NCBI GenBank assembly: GCA_964540695.1
Contig: CAZINS010000001.1
Span: forward strand, 222,566 to 286,565
Source of the DNA: DYGA01 sp964540695
Lineage (GTDB): Bacteria > Patescibacteriota > Patescibacteriia > S139-126
DNA length: 64,000 nt
Direction: 5' to 3'
The notes beneath the pieces are model-generated. The model ran no database searches. It had not been told where the DNA came from and was given only the letters and a program-made list of their open reading frames with translations. A program made the position numbers and the translations under genes. Shown here piece by piece: positions 6,203 to 14,516 of the stretch. Every line of letters begins with the position of its first letter. Positions within the stretch are counted from its first letter, which is position 1.

Positions 6203-7670
6203 AAAAAATAAAGCTAAAGATAATTAAATATATTACCATTACCAAAAATATACTTGGCTTAGCAATAAACAGGGAAGCAAATTTTAACTTACTAAAAAAT
6301 TCAGTAACTAAAATTATATAATGTAAACCCAAATAAGTTAACCAAGCTATGAGTTGCCCCAAGGGATAAAATACAAAACTTACCACTACTGACAAAAATC
6401 CCAAAGCCATTACCACAGGAATGATAAATAAAATTAACACATTAACCAACAAAGCTACTAAAGAAAAACGTCCAAATTGATAAATAATAAGTGGGGCAGT
6501 CATAATGATAGCAGCGCTTGTTGCTAAAACCGGTTCTTTAATCGCCATTTTAAGCGGAAAAAATAAAGTTACTTTTTCTAACCACGGCACTAAATAAATC
6601 AAACCAATAGTGGCTAAAAATGACAACTGAAAACCGACATCAACCATTAAAATATAGGGGTTAATTGCACACATGGCTGATGCTGAACAAATAAGTAATA
6701 TGCCTGGTTTTACTCCACCACCCCACCGGTAAGCTATTAGTACTAAGATACCCATAATACCTGCTCTAACCACTGAAGCAGGATAGCCAGTTAAAAATAT
6801 AAAAAGAAGAATAATAATTAAAACCAACCAAAAAGCTACTTTTCTCTGTAAACCCAGCCAAGGGGAAATAAAAAAAACTATTAAACCTAAAACCGTAATA
6901 TTATAACCTGATAAAGCTATAATATGAGTCGTCCCGGTTAAATTAAATTGTTCCAATACTTTTGGGGGAATTGCTCTTTTTGCTCCCCATAATAAACCAT
7001 TTAAAAAAGAAGCTTCTGGTTCAGGTAGTAGTTTATTAACTCGATCGATCAATTTAACTTTTATTTTTAATAACTCAGTAGACAAATTTTCTACTCGCCC
7101 ACTATATTTAACTTGTGGGTAATACATGACTGCTAATATACCAAATCTTTCCAAATAAGCCGCATAATCAAAGTCAGAAAAAACAGCGGGTTTTTTTAAT
7201 TCACCTTTAATTTCTAAAATATCACCAGACTGGTAGGTTGGATACAATGGTATGGTGACTAATATTTTTTTCTTAAAATCACTTTCAGCTGTTCCGTTGA
7301 CCGGTAAAATTGTCAGTAACTGCCGATCTGTCCTAATATCAACTTCCCCCACTACCCGACCGACTATTTCTACTGTTTGTTCAAAGGTAAGATTTTCCTT
7401 TTGTAACTTAGCAATATTAATATAATGCCACCGCCAAAAACCAAAAAATAAACCGACAACAAAAAACAAGAGTAATAAAAAATTCCCTAGTGAGAAAAAT
7501 TTATAAATAATAAAAATAAATAAAATTGCCCCATAAAACCAAATTAACTCTACTTGCCACCAATAACCCAAGGCGATAGCCAATAAAAACCCGCCACCAG
7601 CGGCGTACAAAAAATAATAAGGTTTTAAATCTTTTTGTTTACTCTCTCTCCTCATAAAAAATTTATTCAA
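6171..7670 (-). CDS. comEC: ComEC/Rec2 channel half (DUF4131 plus competence domain)
   Basis: 499 residues. N-terminal membrane segments and a DUF4131/OB-like extracytoplasmic part (about 85-200), then the competence domain with many membrane helices (about 215-490), including LLWGAKRAIPPKVLEQFNLTGTTHIIALSGYNI and VVRAGIMG. It forms the inner-membrane DNA channel in natural transformation. Full-length ComEC is usually 700-800 residues as one chain; here the nuclease domain is a separate overlapping gene. Overlaps queG by 8 nt. With dprA in the window this points to DNA uptake ability. Confidence 0.9.
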   Translation of the reverse strand: MNKFFMRRESKQKDLKPYYFLYAAGGGFLLAIALGYWWQVELIWFYGAILFIFIIYKFFSLGNFLLLLFFVVGLFFGFWRWHYINIAKLQKENLTFEQTVEIVGRVVGEVDIRTDRQLLTILPVNGTAESDFKKKILVTIPLYPTYQSGDILEIKGELKKPAVFSDFDYAAYLERFGILAVMYYPQVKYSGRVENLSTELLKIKVKLIDRVNKLLPEPEASFLNGLLWGAKRAIPPKVLEQFNLTGTTHIIALSGYNITVLGLIVFFISPWLGLQRKVAFWLVLIIILLFIFLTGYPASVVRAGIMGILVLIAYRWGGGVKPGILLICSASAMCAINPYILMVDVGFQLSFLATIGLIYLVPWLEKVTLFFPLKMAIKEPVLATSAAIIMTAPLIIYQFGRFSLVALLVNVLILFIIPVVMALGFLSVVVSFVFYPLGQLIAWLTYLGLHYIILVTEFFSKLKFASLFIAKPSIFLVMVIYLIIFSFIFYVQRKTSTLV

Positions 7671-8361
7671 TTTTTTGCCTGGCCCAATGAGCAGTACTAG
7701 CTACTAATTGATCACTGTGTTTTGTATAATAATCCAGCTTGGTTTGCAATGATTTATGACCCCAATTACCGCAAGCTATCAATATATTTCTCATCCACCT
7801 AGACCATCCAATTCTTTTGATAGGTGAATTTTTATATCTAAGCGCAAAATCAAGTTCATTTATTTTTAATAATTCCTCCAGTGGTGGTGCTACTAATTCC
7901 GGCTGATATTTTATTTTATTGGTTATTAAATCTTTTGCTTTTTTATTCCAAGGACATACTTCCTGACATACATCACAACCATAAATCCAATTTTTCATCA
8001 ACGGTCGCAAAGCAATGGGAATTTCTCCCCGATGTTCAATTGTCAGATATGATATACAGCGCCTGGCATCAAGTTGCCATGGACCCACAAAAGCATTTGT
8101 CGGGCATTTATCTTGGCAGCGCTGACATTGACCACAAGTACCCGCTTTTTTTTCTTGTTTATCTTGTTTTAATTGTAAATCACAAATAATTTCACCTAAG
8201 AAAAAATATGAACCTAAAGTAGGATTGATTAAAGTAGTATTTTTACCAATAAATCCAAGTCCCCCACGACTACCAACTTCTCTTTCCAGTACAGGACCGG
8301 TGTCAACATAAAGTTGATATTGCCAGCTATTATCAATTTCTATTGAAATTTTATTGGCCAT
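7663..8361 (-). pseudogene. queG: Epoxyqueuosine reductase QueG, C-terminal part (frameshifted)
   Basis: 232 residues carrying the QueG core: YVDTGPVLEREVGSRGGLGFIGKNT and two 4Fe-4S clusters, CGQCQRCQDKCP and CDVCQEVCPWN. QueG is a B12-dependent enzyme that reduces epoxyqueuosine to queuosine in tRNA wobble positions. The reading frame is displaced by one base relative to the N-terminal part; both fragments overlap at 8340-8361. Either a recent frameshift mutation, a sequencing or assembly indel, or a slippage site. Confidence 0.85.
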
Positions 8362-8699
8362 GCGGTCAGCATGTTGGTCATTATAATATGATAATCATCA
8401 TACCAAGCATATCTTGCTATCAAACCTCTTGACGGATCATGGCGTAACTCAATAGGTATATCAATCGGCCGATACAATAAACCAACTGTAATAGCACTGA
8501 CCGCTTGGCCAAATAAATTTTCCCTAGAATCAATTCTTCTCGATAAATTTTTACCAAACCAATCCATCTGACCATGATGACCTTGTTTTAACCAAGCTTC
8601 TACCTGTGTCTGATATTGACTGGGCGCTAAACGAGTGACCCCGACTAAATCAAAACCAACTTCTTTACCTAAAGTTTTAATTTTTTCTTCTAATTTCAT
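8340..8699 (-). pseudogene. queG: Epoxyqueuosine reductase QueG, N-terminal part (frameshifted)
   Basis: 119 residues: GKEVGFDLVGVT, DWFGKNLSRRIDSRENLF, ARYAWYDDYH. Normal QueG continues after the DYH segment into the sequence found in the next frame; a one-base change near 8345-8355 on the minus strand separates the two. No homopolymer is obvious at the junction. It starts 18 nt downstream of prfB, in the same unit. Together the fragments give about 350 residues, the normal QueG size. Confidence 0.85.
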
Positions 8700-8717
8700 T
8701 GTCTAAAATCAAACAAA

Positions 8718-9815
8718 CTATTGTTGATGATAATAATGTAAATAACTATCAATAAATGAGATTAAATCACCGTCTAAAATTTTTACTGGATCTGTTTCCT
8801 CATAATCAGTTCGTAAATCCTTAACCATTTTGTAAGGATGCAGAACGTAAGACCTAATTTGATTCCCCCAAGCGGCTTCTTTATGCTCGCCCTTTAAATC
8901 TTTGATGCTTGAGGCGTGTTGTTCATCTTTAAGTTGTTGTAGTTTAGCTTTTAATATCTTTAAGGCAGTAATTTTATTTTGTTGTTGTGAACGTTCATTT
9001 TGACAAGCTACACTGATACCAGTGGGTAAATGGACAACTCGTACGGCACTATAAGTAGTATTAACTGATTGCCCACCCTTACCTGAAGACATAAAAGTAT
9101 CAATACGCAAATCTTTATCATCGATTTTTACTTGTTCCACTTCATCCATCTCCGGTAAAACTTCAACCAAGGCAAAGGAAGTATGTCTGGCATGATCAGA
9201 ATCAAAGGGTGACAATCTTACTAAACGATGTACACCTTTTTCTGACTTTAAAAAACCATAAGCATAATCTCCTTTGATTAAAATGGTCATAGACTTAATA
9301 CCAACCTCACCGCCCCGCGAGGCATCAATAATTTCAGTAGTCCATCCTTGTTGATCACAAAAACGCAAATACATTCGCGATAACATTTCCGCCCAATCTT
9401 GAGCATCGTCGCCACCGGCCCCGGCATAAATTGATAAAATTACATTACTGGCATCATGCTTGTCTGATAACAATAGCTCTCTTTCTAATTCATAATATTT
9501 CTTTTCTAAATCAATAGTTTGTTTATCTATCTCCCCGCGTAAATTAACATCCAAATCTTTAGCATCTGCCTGGGCGATTTCCCAAACATCATTTACATTT
9601 TTTGCTAAATTTTGCCACTCGTCAATTTGCCGCTTGATTAGCGCGGCTTGCTGAGAAATATTTTTAGCTTTTGACTGATCTTGCCAAAAATCCTGACTTT
9701 GCATAACAAATTCAAGTTCTTTTAACTTATTTTTTTGATCAGGAATATTGACCACTTTTAAAGCGGCTACTATTTTTCCTTGTAATTGCTCTAATTTGTC
9801 GATAGTTTCTTTCAT
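8718..9815 (-). CDS. prfB: Peptide chain release factor 2
   Basis: 365 residues. RF2 recognises UAA and UGA. The GGQ motif is in SSGKGGQSVNTTYSAVRV and the codon-recognition SPF is in VRLSPFDSDHARHTSF. The frame is continuous, so the programmed +1 frameshift seen in many prfB genes is absent. Its presence argues that UGA is a stop here, unlike Gracilibacteria and SR1. First gene of the unit running to ndk. The first 23 nt of this gene are duplicated at 10431-10453. Confidence 0.96.
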   Translation of the reverse strand: MKETIDKLEQLQGKIVAALKVVNIPDQKNKLKELEFVMQSQDFWQDQSKAKNISQQAALIKRQIDEWQNLAKNVNDVWEIAQADAKDLDVNLRGEIDKQTIDLEKKYYELERELLLSDKHDASNVILSIYAGAGGDDAQDWAEMLSRMYLRFCDQQGWTTEIIDASRGGEVGIKSMTILIKGDYAYGFLKSEKGVHRLVRLSPFDSDHARHTSFALVEVLPEMDEVEQVKIDDKDLRIDTFMSSGKGGQSVNTTYSAVRVVHLPTGISVACQNERSQQQNKITALKILKAKLQQLKDEQHASSIKDLKGEHKEAAWGNQIRSYVLHPYKMVKDLRTDYEETDPVKILDGDLISFIDSYLHYYHQQ

Positions 9816-9863
9816 ACTCGCATCTTATCATATTTAACTAACTGGGGGCAAAATATTGACTTT
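9793..9863. repeat. 71-bp direct repeat, copy 1 (prfB start plus -35)
   Basis: Matches 10431-10501 at offset 638 with differences only in a 4-nt patch (GTCGATAG versus GTCTAGAG). It includes the first 23 nt of prfB and the TTGACT of the divergent promoter. Confidence 0.85.
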
Positions 9864-9884
9864 ATTTAAAAAATATGCTATTAT
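9856..9884 (+). promoter_or_regulatory. Promoter of 9929 gene
   Basis: TTGACT (9856-9861), 17 bp, TATTAT (9879-9884). The -35 lies at the end of the 71-bp segment duplicated at 10431-10501. Confidence 0.7.
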
Positions 9885-9928
9885 AATAGGTTATTAATTG
9901 TACTTTTAAAATAAAAAGGAATAAAAAA

Positions 9929-10366
9929 ATGAAAATTTCATTTAGTATTAGCATCCTCCCAGTAGAAAAAAGATTTTGGGGTTTCAAAATAATATCCCTT
10001 ATCGTTTTAGTAATGGCCTATGGCCTTACCTACTATTTAACAAATAATAATTATGCAGCTGGTATTGTAACAACTGCTGCGTCAGTAGTAGTGATTGCGT
10101 TTGAATACAAATCTGATTTTTACTCATTACTTAAATTGACGTTTTTTTTGGAAGGTATTTTTTTTATGTTTTGTTCAACATTAATAGTTGAAAACTTCGC
10201 TCCGTTTTTTACTGCGATCTTAATTTCTACTCTATATTTAGCAATTGGAGCAAACGAAACGAAAGAAATACCTATTTCCAATAAAATAACCGCATTTATA
10301 CTACAATTAATATTTTTGGGACTAGGTTTTTATATTAACCAGCATGTACAAATTATTTGGAGATAG
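9929..10366 (+). CDS. Small membrane protein, hypothetical
   Basis: 145 residues, about five hydrophobic segments (20-38, 44-62, 70-88, 93-108, 122-138). Not recognised. Single-gene unit with its own promoter and terminator, divergent from prfB. An AAAAAGGAATAAAAA leader gives a modest Shine-Dalgarno (AAGGA). The neighbouring 10576 gene uses a copy of the same -35 segment, but the proteins are not visibly related. Confidence 0.7.
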   Translation: MKISFSISILPVEKRFWGFKIISLIVLVMAYGLTYYLTNNNYAAGIVTTAASVVVIAFEYKSDFYSLLKLTFFLEGIFFMFCSTLIVENFAPFFTAILISTLYLAIGANETKEIPISNKITAFILQLIFLGLGFYINQHVQIIWR

Positions 10367-10376
10367 AAAAAAATTA

Positions 10377-10404
10377 ATCCCGACTCAAAAGAGACGGGAT
10401 TTTT
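10377..10404 (+). terminator. Intrinsic terminator
   Basis: ATCCCGACTC-AAAA-GAGACGGGAT hairpin (A-A mismatch) then TTTT; 10 nt after the 9929 gene. Confidence 0.85.
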
Positions 10405-10430
10405 ATTATTTAATAATTAATACTAATTCC

Positions 10431-10501
10431 AATTTGTCTAGAGTTTCTTTCATACTCGCATCTTATCATATTTAACTAACTGGGGGCAAAATATTGACTT
10501 T
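10431..10501. repeat. 71-bp direct repeat, copy 2
   Basis: Second copy of 9793-9863, including a dead copy of the prfB start region. It now supplies the -35 of the promoter of the 10576 gene. Confidence 0.85.
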
Positions 10502-10522
10502 TTGGAAAAATAATTATATACT
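10494..10522 (+). promoter_or_regulatory. Promoter of 10576 gene
   Basis: TTGACT (10494-10499), 17 bp, TATACT (10517-10522). The -35 is inside the duplicated segment, the -10 outside it. Confidence 0.75.
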
Positions 10523-10575
10523 AATCTGAACTAGTTTCTTTACAATTAATTTTTTCATCAACAAACGAGGTTATC

Positions 10576-11160
10576 ATGAAAAATTATTTCCTAATATTCC
10601 TGGCTGTCTTTATTACGTTTTGGTTAATAACCACTGCTAATGATCTGCCTTCTAGCCAAGCGGTGATATTTTCCAGTTCTCATTTTTTTACTTGGCAAAC
10701 TACTACCAATTTTAATCTTGATGTTCTACTGATTATCAATATATTATGTTTGCCTATAATTATATTCTTCCTTAAATTTCTCTTAGAGAAAAAAATAAAT
10801 AAAATTAACCTTGGTCTATTAATAATTTCTGGTCTAGCCGGCATTACTTCGGCCTTACCCAACGCTGGTTGGATGCTACTTATTGCTTTAATTTTATTTT
10901 TAGGTCTAATGATAACTTTCAATAACGGTTGGGAAGATATGCTAACCACAGTCAAGCTGACTTTATTTTTTTATTTTGCTACCTTGTCATTTCTTGCTCT
11001 TTCCGGCCTAGGAATTATCTTAACTATTACTATTAGTATCTTTGTTGGTGCACTGGTGGCAACTATTTTTGAAACATTAAAAAAAGCCTTAGCTCTGCTA
11101 GCTATATTTCTTGTCGTCTTACTAATGGCAATAATGGATCGGCCATCATATCATAATTAA
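10576..11160 (+). CDS. Membrane protein, hypothetical
   Basis: 194 residues with about six hydrophobic segments. It begins with a signal-like MKNYFLIFLAVFITFW; the loop following is DLPSSQAV..., and the last segment LALLAIFLVVLLMAIMD is near the C-terminus. Not recognised. Shine-Dalgarno GAGG (10567-10570) 5 nt before the ATG. Own promoter and terminator. Confidence 0.7.
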   Translation: MKNYFLIFLAVFITFWLITTANDLPSSQAVIFSSSHFFTWQTTTNFNLDVLLIINILCLPIIIFFLKFLLEKKINKINLGLLIISGLAGITSALPNAGWMLLIALILFLGLMITFNNGWEDMLTTVKLTLFFYFATLSFLALSGLGIILTITISIFVGALVATIFETLKKALALLAIFLVVLLMAIMDRPSYHN

Positions 11161-11166
11161 AAAAAC

Positions 11167-11194
11167 AATCCCGACAAAACAGTCGGGATTTTTT
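11167..11194 (+). terminator. Intrinsic terminator
   Basis: AATCCCGAC / GTCGGGATT hairpin followed by TTTT, 7 nt after the 10576 gene. Confidence 0.87.
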
Positions 11195-11239
11195 ATGTTA
11201 AAATATTGATTTTTCGCCTCTTACTAACAAAATATTGAT

Positions 11240-12481
11240 CTATTCTTTATATTCTTCCAATTTTACCACAACTTCTTTTTCTTCACCTTGTCGCCAAATT
11301 TTCAATTTCATTTCATCATTAGGCGAATATTTCTGAATTATTTTAGCTAACGAGTTATCACTATCAATTTTTTGCCCATCTATTTCTAAAATAATATCAT
11401 TCTCTCTTAAATTTGCTTTATCGGCTGGACTACCAGGAATGATAGCCAATTCAGAACTATTCTCACCCCGCACAATCAAAGCACCATAATTTATAGCCAA
11501 ATTATTTTTAGTGGCAATTTCTTCATTTATTAAAATATAACGCACTCCTAAATAAGGTCTGACAATTCGACCATATTGCTCCACTGATTCAATAATTTTT
11601 TTAACTGAATTAATAGGAATCGCAAAACCGACCAACTGACCCTGTCTATCAATAGCCGTATTGATACCAATTACTTGACCGGCTAGATTTATCAAAGGTC
11701 CGCCAGAATTACCGGGATTGATAGCCGCGTCAGTTTGAATAATACCTTCCAATTTCTCACTTCCACTTGAACCACCTGCTAAAATAGTTCGACCAATGCC
11801 TGACACCACCCCGCGAGTAACGGTATTGGAATACTCTCCTAAAGCATTGCCAATGGCAATTACTGTTTGACCGATTGCTAAACTATCAGAATCACCCAAC
11901 TCAACGGAAACTAAATTTTTGGCAGTAACTTGTAAAATGGCCAAATCATTAAATGCATCTCGAGCAAGTACTTTAGCGTCATAACTCTGACCATCATTTG
12001 TCACCACGGAATATTCAGCTTGTTCATCATCCACAACATGACGATTGGTAACTATTAAACCCTTATCGGCATCAATTATAAATCCCGTACCCCCACCAAT
12101 TTCTTGTTTCCCTTCGGGAACTTGGGGCAAATTAAAATTAAAAGGTATACCAAACCAAAAATCATTAAAAGGAAATTGATTTTGATAAATACCTGATAAA
12201 TCTTTAGTGACTACAATTGAGACAACAGCTGGGGTTACTTTTTCTACTGCCGCCACCGTTGCTGAATCTTCAACTATTTGTAAAGTCTGTGCATTATTTG
12301 CTGATTTAGAATTTTCTGATGGCAATAAACTTTTTATAACTGGATTTTTTATTTGACTAATTATTTGTGGGGAATAAATTCCTGCCAAAAAACCCATTAC
12401 CCCACCTGTTATGGTTGAAAAAACTATTACTATGACAATTGTTGTCACAATAAATAAGAAGGACCTGGGTTTGTTCTCCAT
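11240..12481 (-). CDS. HtrA/DegP-type serine protease (S1C) with PDZ domain
   Basis: 413 residues. Membrane anchor at about 9-35, linker, trypsin-like domain (about 75-300) with catalytic H148 (VTNRHVV), D179 (NDLAILQV) and S259 (GNSGGPL), and one PDZ domain (about 310-410, IPGSPADKANLRENDIILEIDG). Envelope protein quality control is the usual role. Only one PDZ, as in DegS/HtrA-like single-PDZ members. The 115-residue membrane gene starts 21 nt upstream in the same direction. Confidence 0.92.
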   Translation of the reverse strand: MENKPRSFLFIVTTIVIVIVFSTITGGVMGFLAGIYSPQIISQIKNPVIKSLLPSENSKSANNAQTLQIVEDSATVAAVEKVTPAVVSIVVTKDLSGIYQNQFPFNDFWFGIPFNFNLPQVPEGKQEIGGGTGFIIDADKGLIVTNRHVVDDEQAEYSVVTNDGQSYDAKVLARDAFNDLAILQVTAKNLVSVELGDSDSLAIGQTVIAIGNALGEYSNTVTRGVVSGIGRTILAGGSSGSEKLEGIIQTDAAINPGNSGGPLINLAGQVIGINTAIDRQGQLVGFAIPINSVKKIIESVEQYGRIVRPYLGVRYILINEEIATKNNLAINYGALIVRGENSSELAIIPGSPADKANLRENDIILEIDGQKIDSDNSLAKIIQKYSPNDEMKLKIWRQGEEKEVVVKLEEYKE

Positions 12482-12502
12482 ATTTTTAATTTTAATAATT
12501 AA

Positions 12503-12850
12503 TTATTTAATAATACCAGATCTCTTTAATTGATTTAAATAATCAGGTGACAAATTTTTCAAGACCTCTTGATTGACTTGATATTCTTGTGTGTTTGCGC
12601 TAGTGTCACTGCCACCCAATAAACCGCTATACATACCGTATACTTGTTTTAATTGCGGACCAAGCATTGTGTAGGCATACCACAAAGGAATAATAATCAA
12701 AGCAATTTTGACTAAACTCATTACTTGATCCCACACCATATGACGATTTATTTTTTTTGTTAATTTGTACACTTCCAAAAGTAATGCGTGATTTTCTTCC
12801 GATAATTTTTTTATATCCTCCTCTACCGAACGACCTAGATCATTATTCAT
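12503..12850 (-). CDS. Small membrane-anchored protein, hypothetical
   Basis: 115 residues: N-terminal helical, coiled-coil-like part (VEEDIKKLSEENHALLLEVYKLTKKI, about 9-34), one membrane segment (about 44-63), and a C-terminal tail ending in LSPDYLNQLKRSGIIK. Not recognised by name, though the pattern is familiar from CPR genomes. Located between the ECF-S-like gene and the protease. Confidence 0.65.
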   Translation of the reverse strand: MNNDLGRSVEEDIKKLSEENHALLLEVYKLTKKINRHMVWDQVMSLVKIALIIIPLWYAYTMLGPQLKQVYGMYSGLLGGSDTSANTQEYQVNQEVLKNLSPDYLNQLKRSGIIK

Positions 12851-12900
12851 ATTTTCTAGTTAATAATAAACTTGAAAACTACCTGTTTATTATATATATT

Positions 12901-13446
12901 TTAAAAAATATTTTCTAGTTTTTTTTGTTTCACCAATGTCGGAAAAACTGATATAACTAATTCCAAACTGATAAATAAAACTACGCTATAAAATAAATCT
13001 CCCAATAATGTATAGCGTAAAAAAGGTATACCCATTTCATAAGCCAACCATAGTCCAGCTAAATTTTTTGGGTACCATAATGCTGTTGCCCAAACAGCAA
13101 AATTGGTCACTAAATAAAAAATAAAAGACGATCCTAGGCTATAAATTAATACAATTTTAGGTGTTTTATATTTCAGTAAATAACCTCCCCCCCAAGCAAT
13201 TAGTATCAAACTAAAATAGACTGACAACATAACCGGCCAATGATAAAAGCCAAGTAAAAAATCACTTAACAACATTCCTGTTATCACTATTGCCAAAGCC
13301 CAACGTCGGCCTAAATATGCTCCCGCCACCAAACCTGCAGCTGCCACAGGTGCCACGTTTGGTAGGTGCGGTAAGTATCTCGCTAAAACAATTAGACTTA
13401 TCAATAAACCAGTGATGATTATTTTATATTTATTGGACATAATCAA
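12901..13446 (-). CDS. DUF6580-like ECF-type transporter S component
   Basis: 181 residues, five or six membrane segments. The start LISLIVLARYLPHLPNVAPVAAAGLVAGAYLGRRWAL resembles DUF6580/ECF substrate-capture proteins. It ends 3 nt from the next stop in the row with the DUF4430 protein and cobalamin adenosyltransferase, so cobalamin or a precursor is the likely ligand (inference from context). No ECF ATPases or T component are in the window. Confidence 0.65.
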   Translation of the reverse strand: MIMSNKYKIIITGLLISLIVLARYLPHLPNVAPVAAAGLVAGAYLGRRWALAIVITGMLLSDFLLGFYHWPVMLSVYFSLILIAWGGGYLLKYKTPKIVLIYSLGSSFIFYLVTNFAVWATALWYPKNLAGLWLAYEMGIPFLRYTLLGDLFYSVVLFISLELVISVFPTLVKQKKLENIF

Positions 13447-13449
13447 TTT

Positions 13450-13908
13450 TTAAAACTCTGATTGTTTAAACTCCCATTTAATTTTATCACCAGCCTCAAT
13501 TACATATTGATCGGCTCCAACCATGGGCACGGTTTCATTGACCAAATACTGCCAATATTTATTGTCCAAACCGTTTGACCATGAACCTATCTGTACAACC
13601 AAACTACCCAAACCTGGGTAATCTTGGGTTTGTAAATTTAGTGTGGGATCCGAATCATTAAGCTGACGCATTAACCCAAGTAAAGTCTGACCTGATAAAG
13701 CTTGAATAGGAATCTCATTTTCATAAATACCTTCAATTTCTAAATAAGCATTAACTACCTCCACATCTCCATCGATTATAGATGATTCATTTTGAGTAGT
13801 TATTGGTGCCAGTGCTATATTTTTTTGCCATAAATAACCACCCAATAAAAAAACGACCACTATGATAGCCGAAAATATCAATCTAGTTCGTAATAATTCT
13901 TTCTCCAT
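13450..13908 (-). CDS. DUF4430 (transcobalamin-like) anchored protein
   Basis: 152 residues. N-terminal membrane anchor (about 9-29), then a DUF4430 domain: VEVVNAYLEIEG..., QALSGQTLLGLMRQL, VVQIGSWSNGLDNKYWQYLVN, ADQYVIEAGDKIKWEF. DUF4430 is related to the C-terminal domain of transcobalamin/intrinsic factor, which contacts cobalamin. Placed between cobalamin adenosyltransferase and an ECF-S-like protein, it may be a surface B12 binder (inference). Confidence 0.75.
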   Translation of the reverse strand: MEKELLRTRLIFSAIIVVVFLLGGYLWQKNIALAPITTQNESSIIDGDVEVVNAYLEIEGIYENEIPIQALSGQTLLGLMRQLNDSDPTLNLQTQDYPGLGSLVVQIGSWSNGLDNKYWQYLVNETVPMVGADQYVIEAGDKIKWEFKQSEF

Positions 13909-13938
13909 ATTTTATAAATTAATTCTCTAGTCTAAATT

Positions 13939-14484
13939 CTAATTTTTTTTCCACATTATCTCCTCTACCCTTTGATCATAAGCGATACTACGAGCTAAAA
14001 CAAATAAATAATCAGCTAAACGGTTGAGATATTTCATAATTATCGGTTCTACGACAGCTGACTCGTTTAGTAAGGCTACCAATCTCTCTGTTCGCCGAGC
14101 AACACTTCTTGCTATATGACAAGCGGCTACGGCCTGACTACCCCCAGGAATTATAAAAGCCGATAATTTGGGTAAATTCTTTTCTAATTTATCAATTTGA
14201 TTTTCCAAAAATACAACATCTTCCTCAGATATAATAGGTAAATCCTTGACTTGACTAGCTGAATCCAGCGCCAATAAAGAACCAATATTAAATAATTTTT
14301 TTTGAATCACCAGTAAATTATCCTGATGCCAGGTTTTAATGTCAAAACTTCTTACCCAACCCAAGTGACTATTTAATTCATCTACTGTACCGTAAGCCAT
14401 AATACGTGGATGGTTTTTCTTTACTCTTTTACCACCCAAAAGAGAAGTTTCACCAGCATCTCCTTTTTTCGTATATATTTTCAT
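13939..14484 (-). CDS. Cob(I)alamin adenosyltransferase (PduO type)
   Basis: 181 residues. Makes adenosylcobalamin from cob(I)alamin and ATP. The N-terminal ATP loop TKKGDAGETSLLGGKRV and the conserved GTVDELNSHLG and RSVARRTERLVALL are present. It lies 32 nt after nrdJ, whose product needs adenosylcobalamin, and QueG in the same window is also B12-dependent. The cluster has no corrin ring synthesis genes, so B12 must be scavenged. Confidence 0.94.
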   Translation of the reverse strand: MKIYTKKGDAGETSLLGGKRVKKNHPRIMAYGTVDELNSHLGWVRSFDIKTWHQDNLLVIQKKLFNIGSLLALDSASQVKDLPIISEEDVVFLENQIDKLEKNLPKLSAFIIPGGSQAVAACHIARSVARRTERLVALLNESAVVEPIIMKYLNRLADYLFVLARSIAYDQRVEEIMWKKN

Positions 14485-14516
14485 AAGTTAAAACTTCTAT
14501 ATTCTAAATTATAATC

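Noticed and set aside
8718..9815. Programmed frameshift in prfB
   Set aside because: The frame is continuous from ATG to stop; no in-frame TGA near codon 25.
9929..11160. Paralogous pair of membrane proteins
   Set aside because: Only the promoter segment is shared; protein sequences show no visible similarity.
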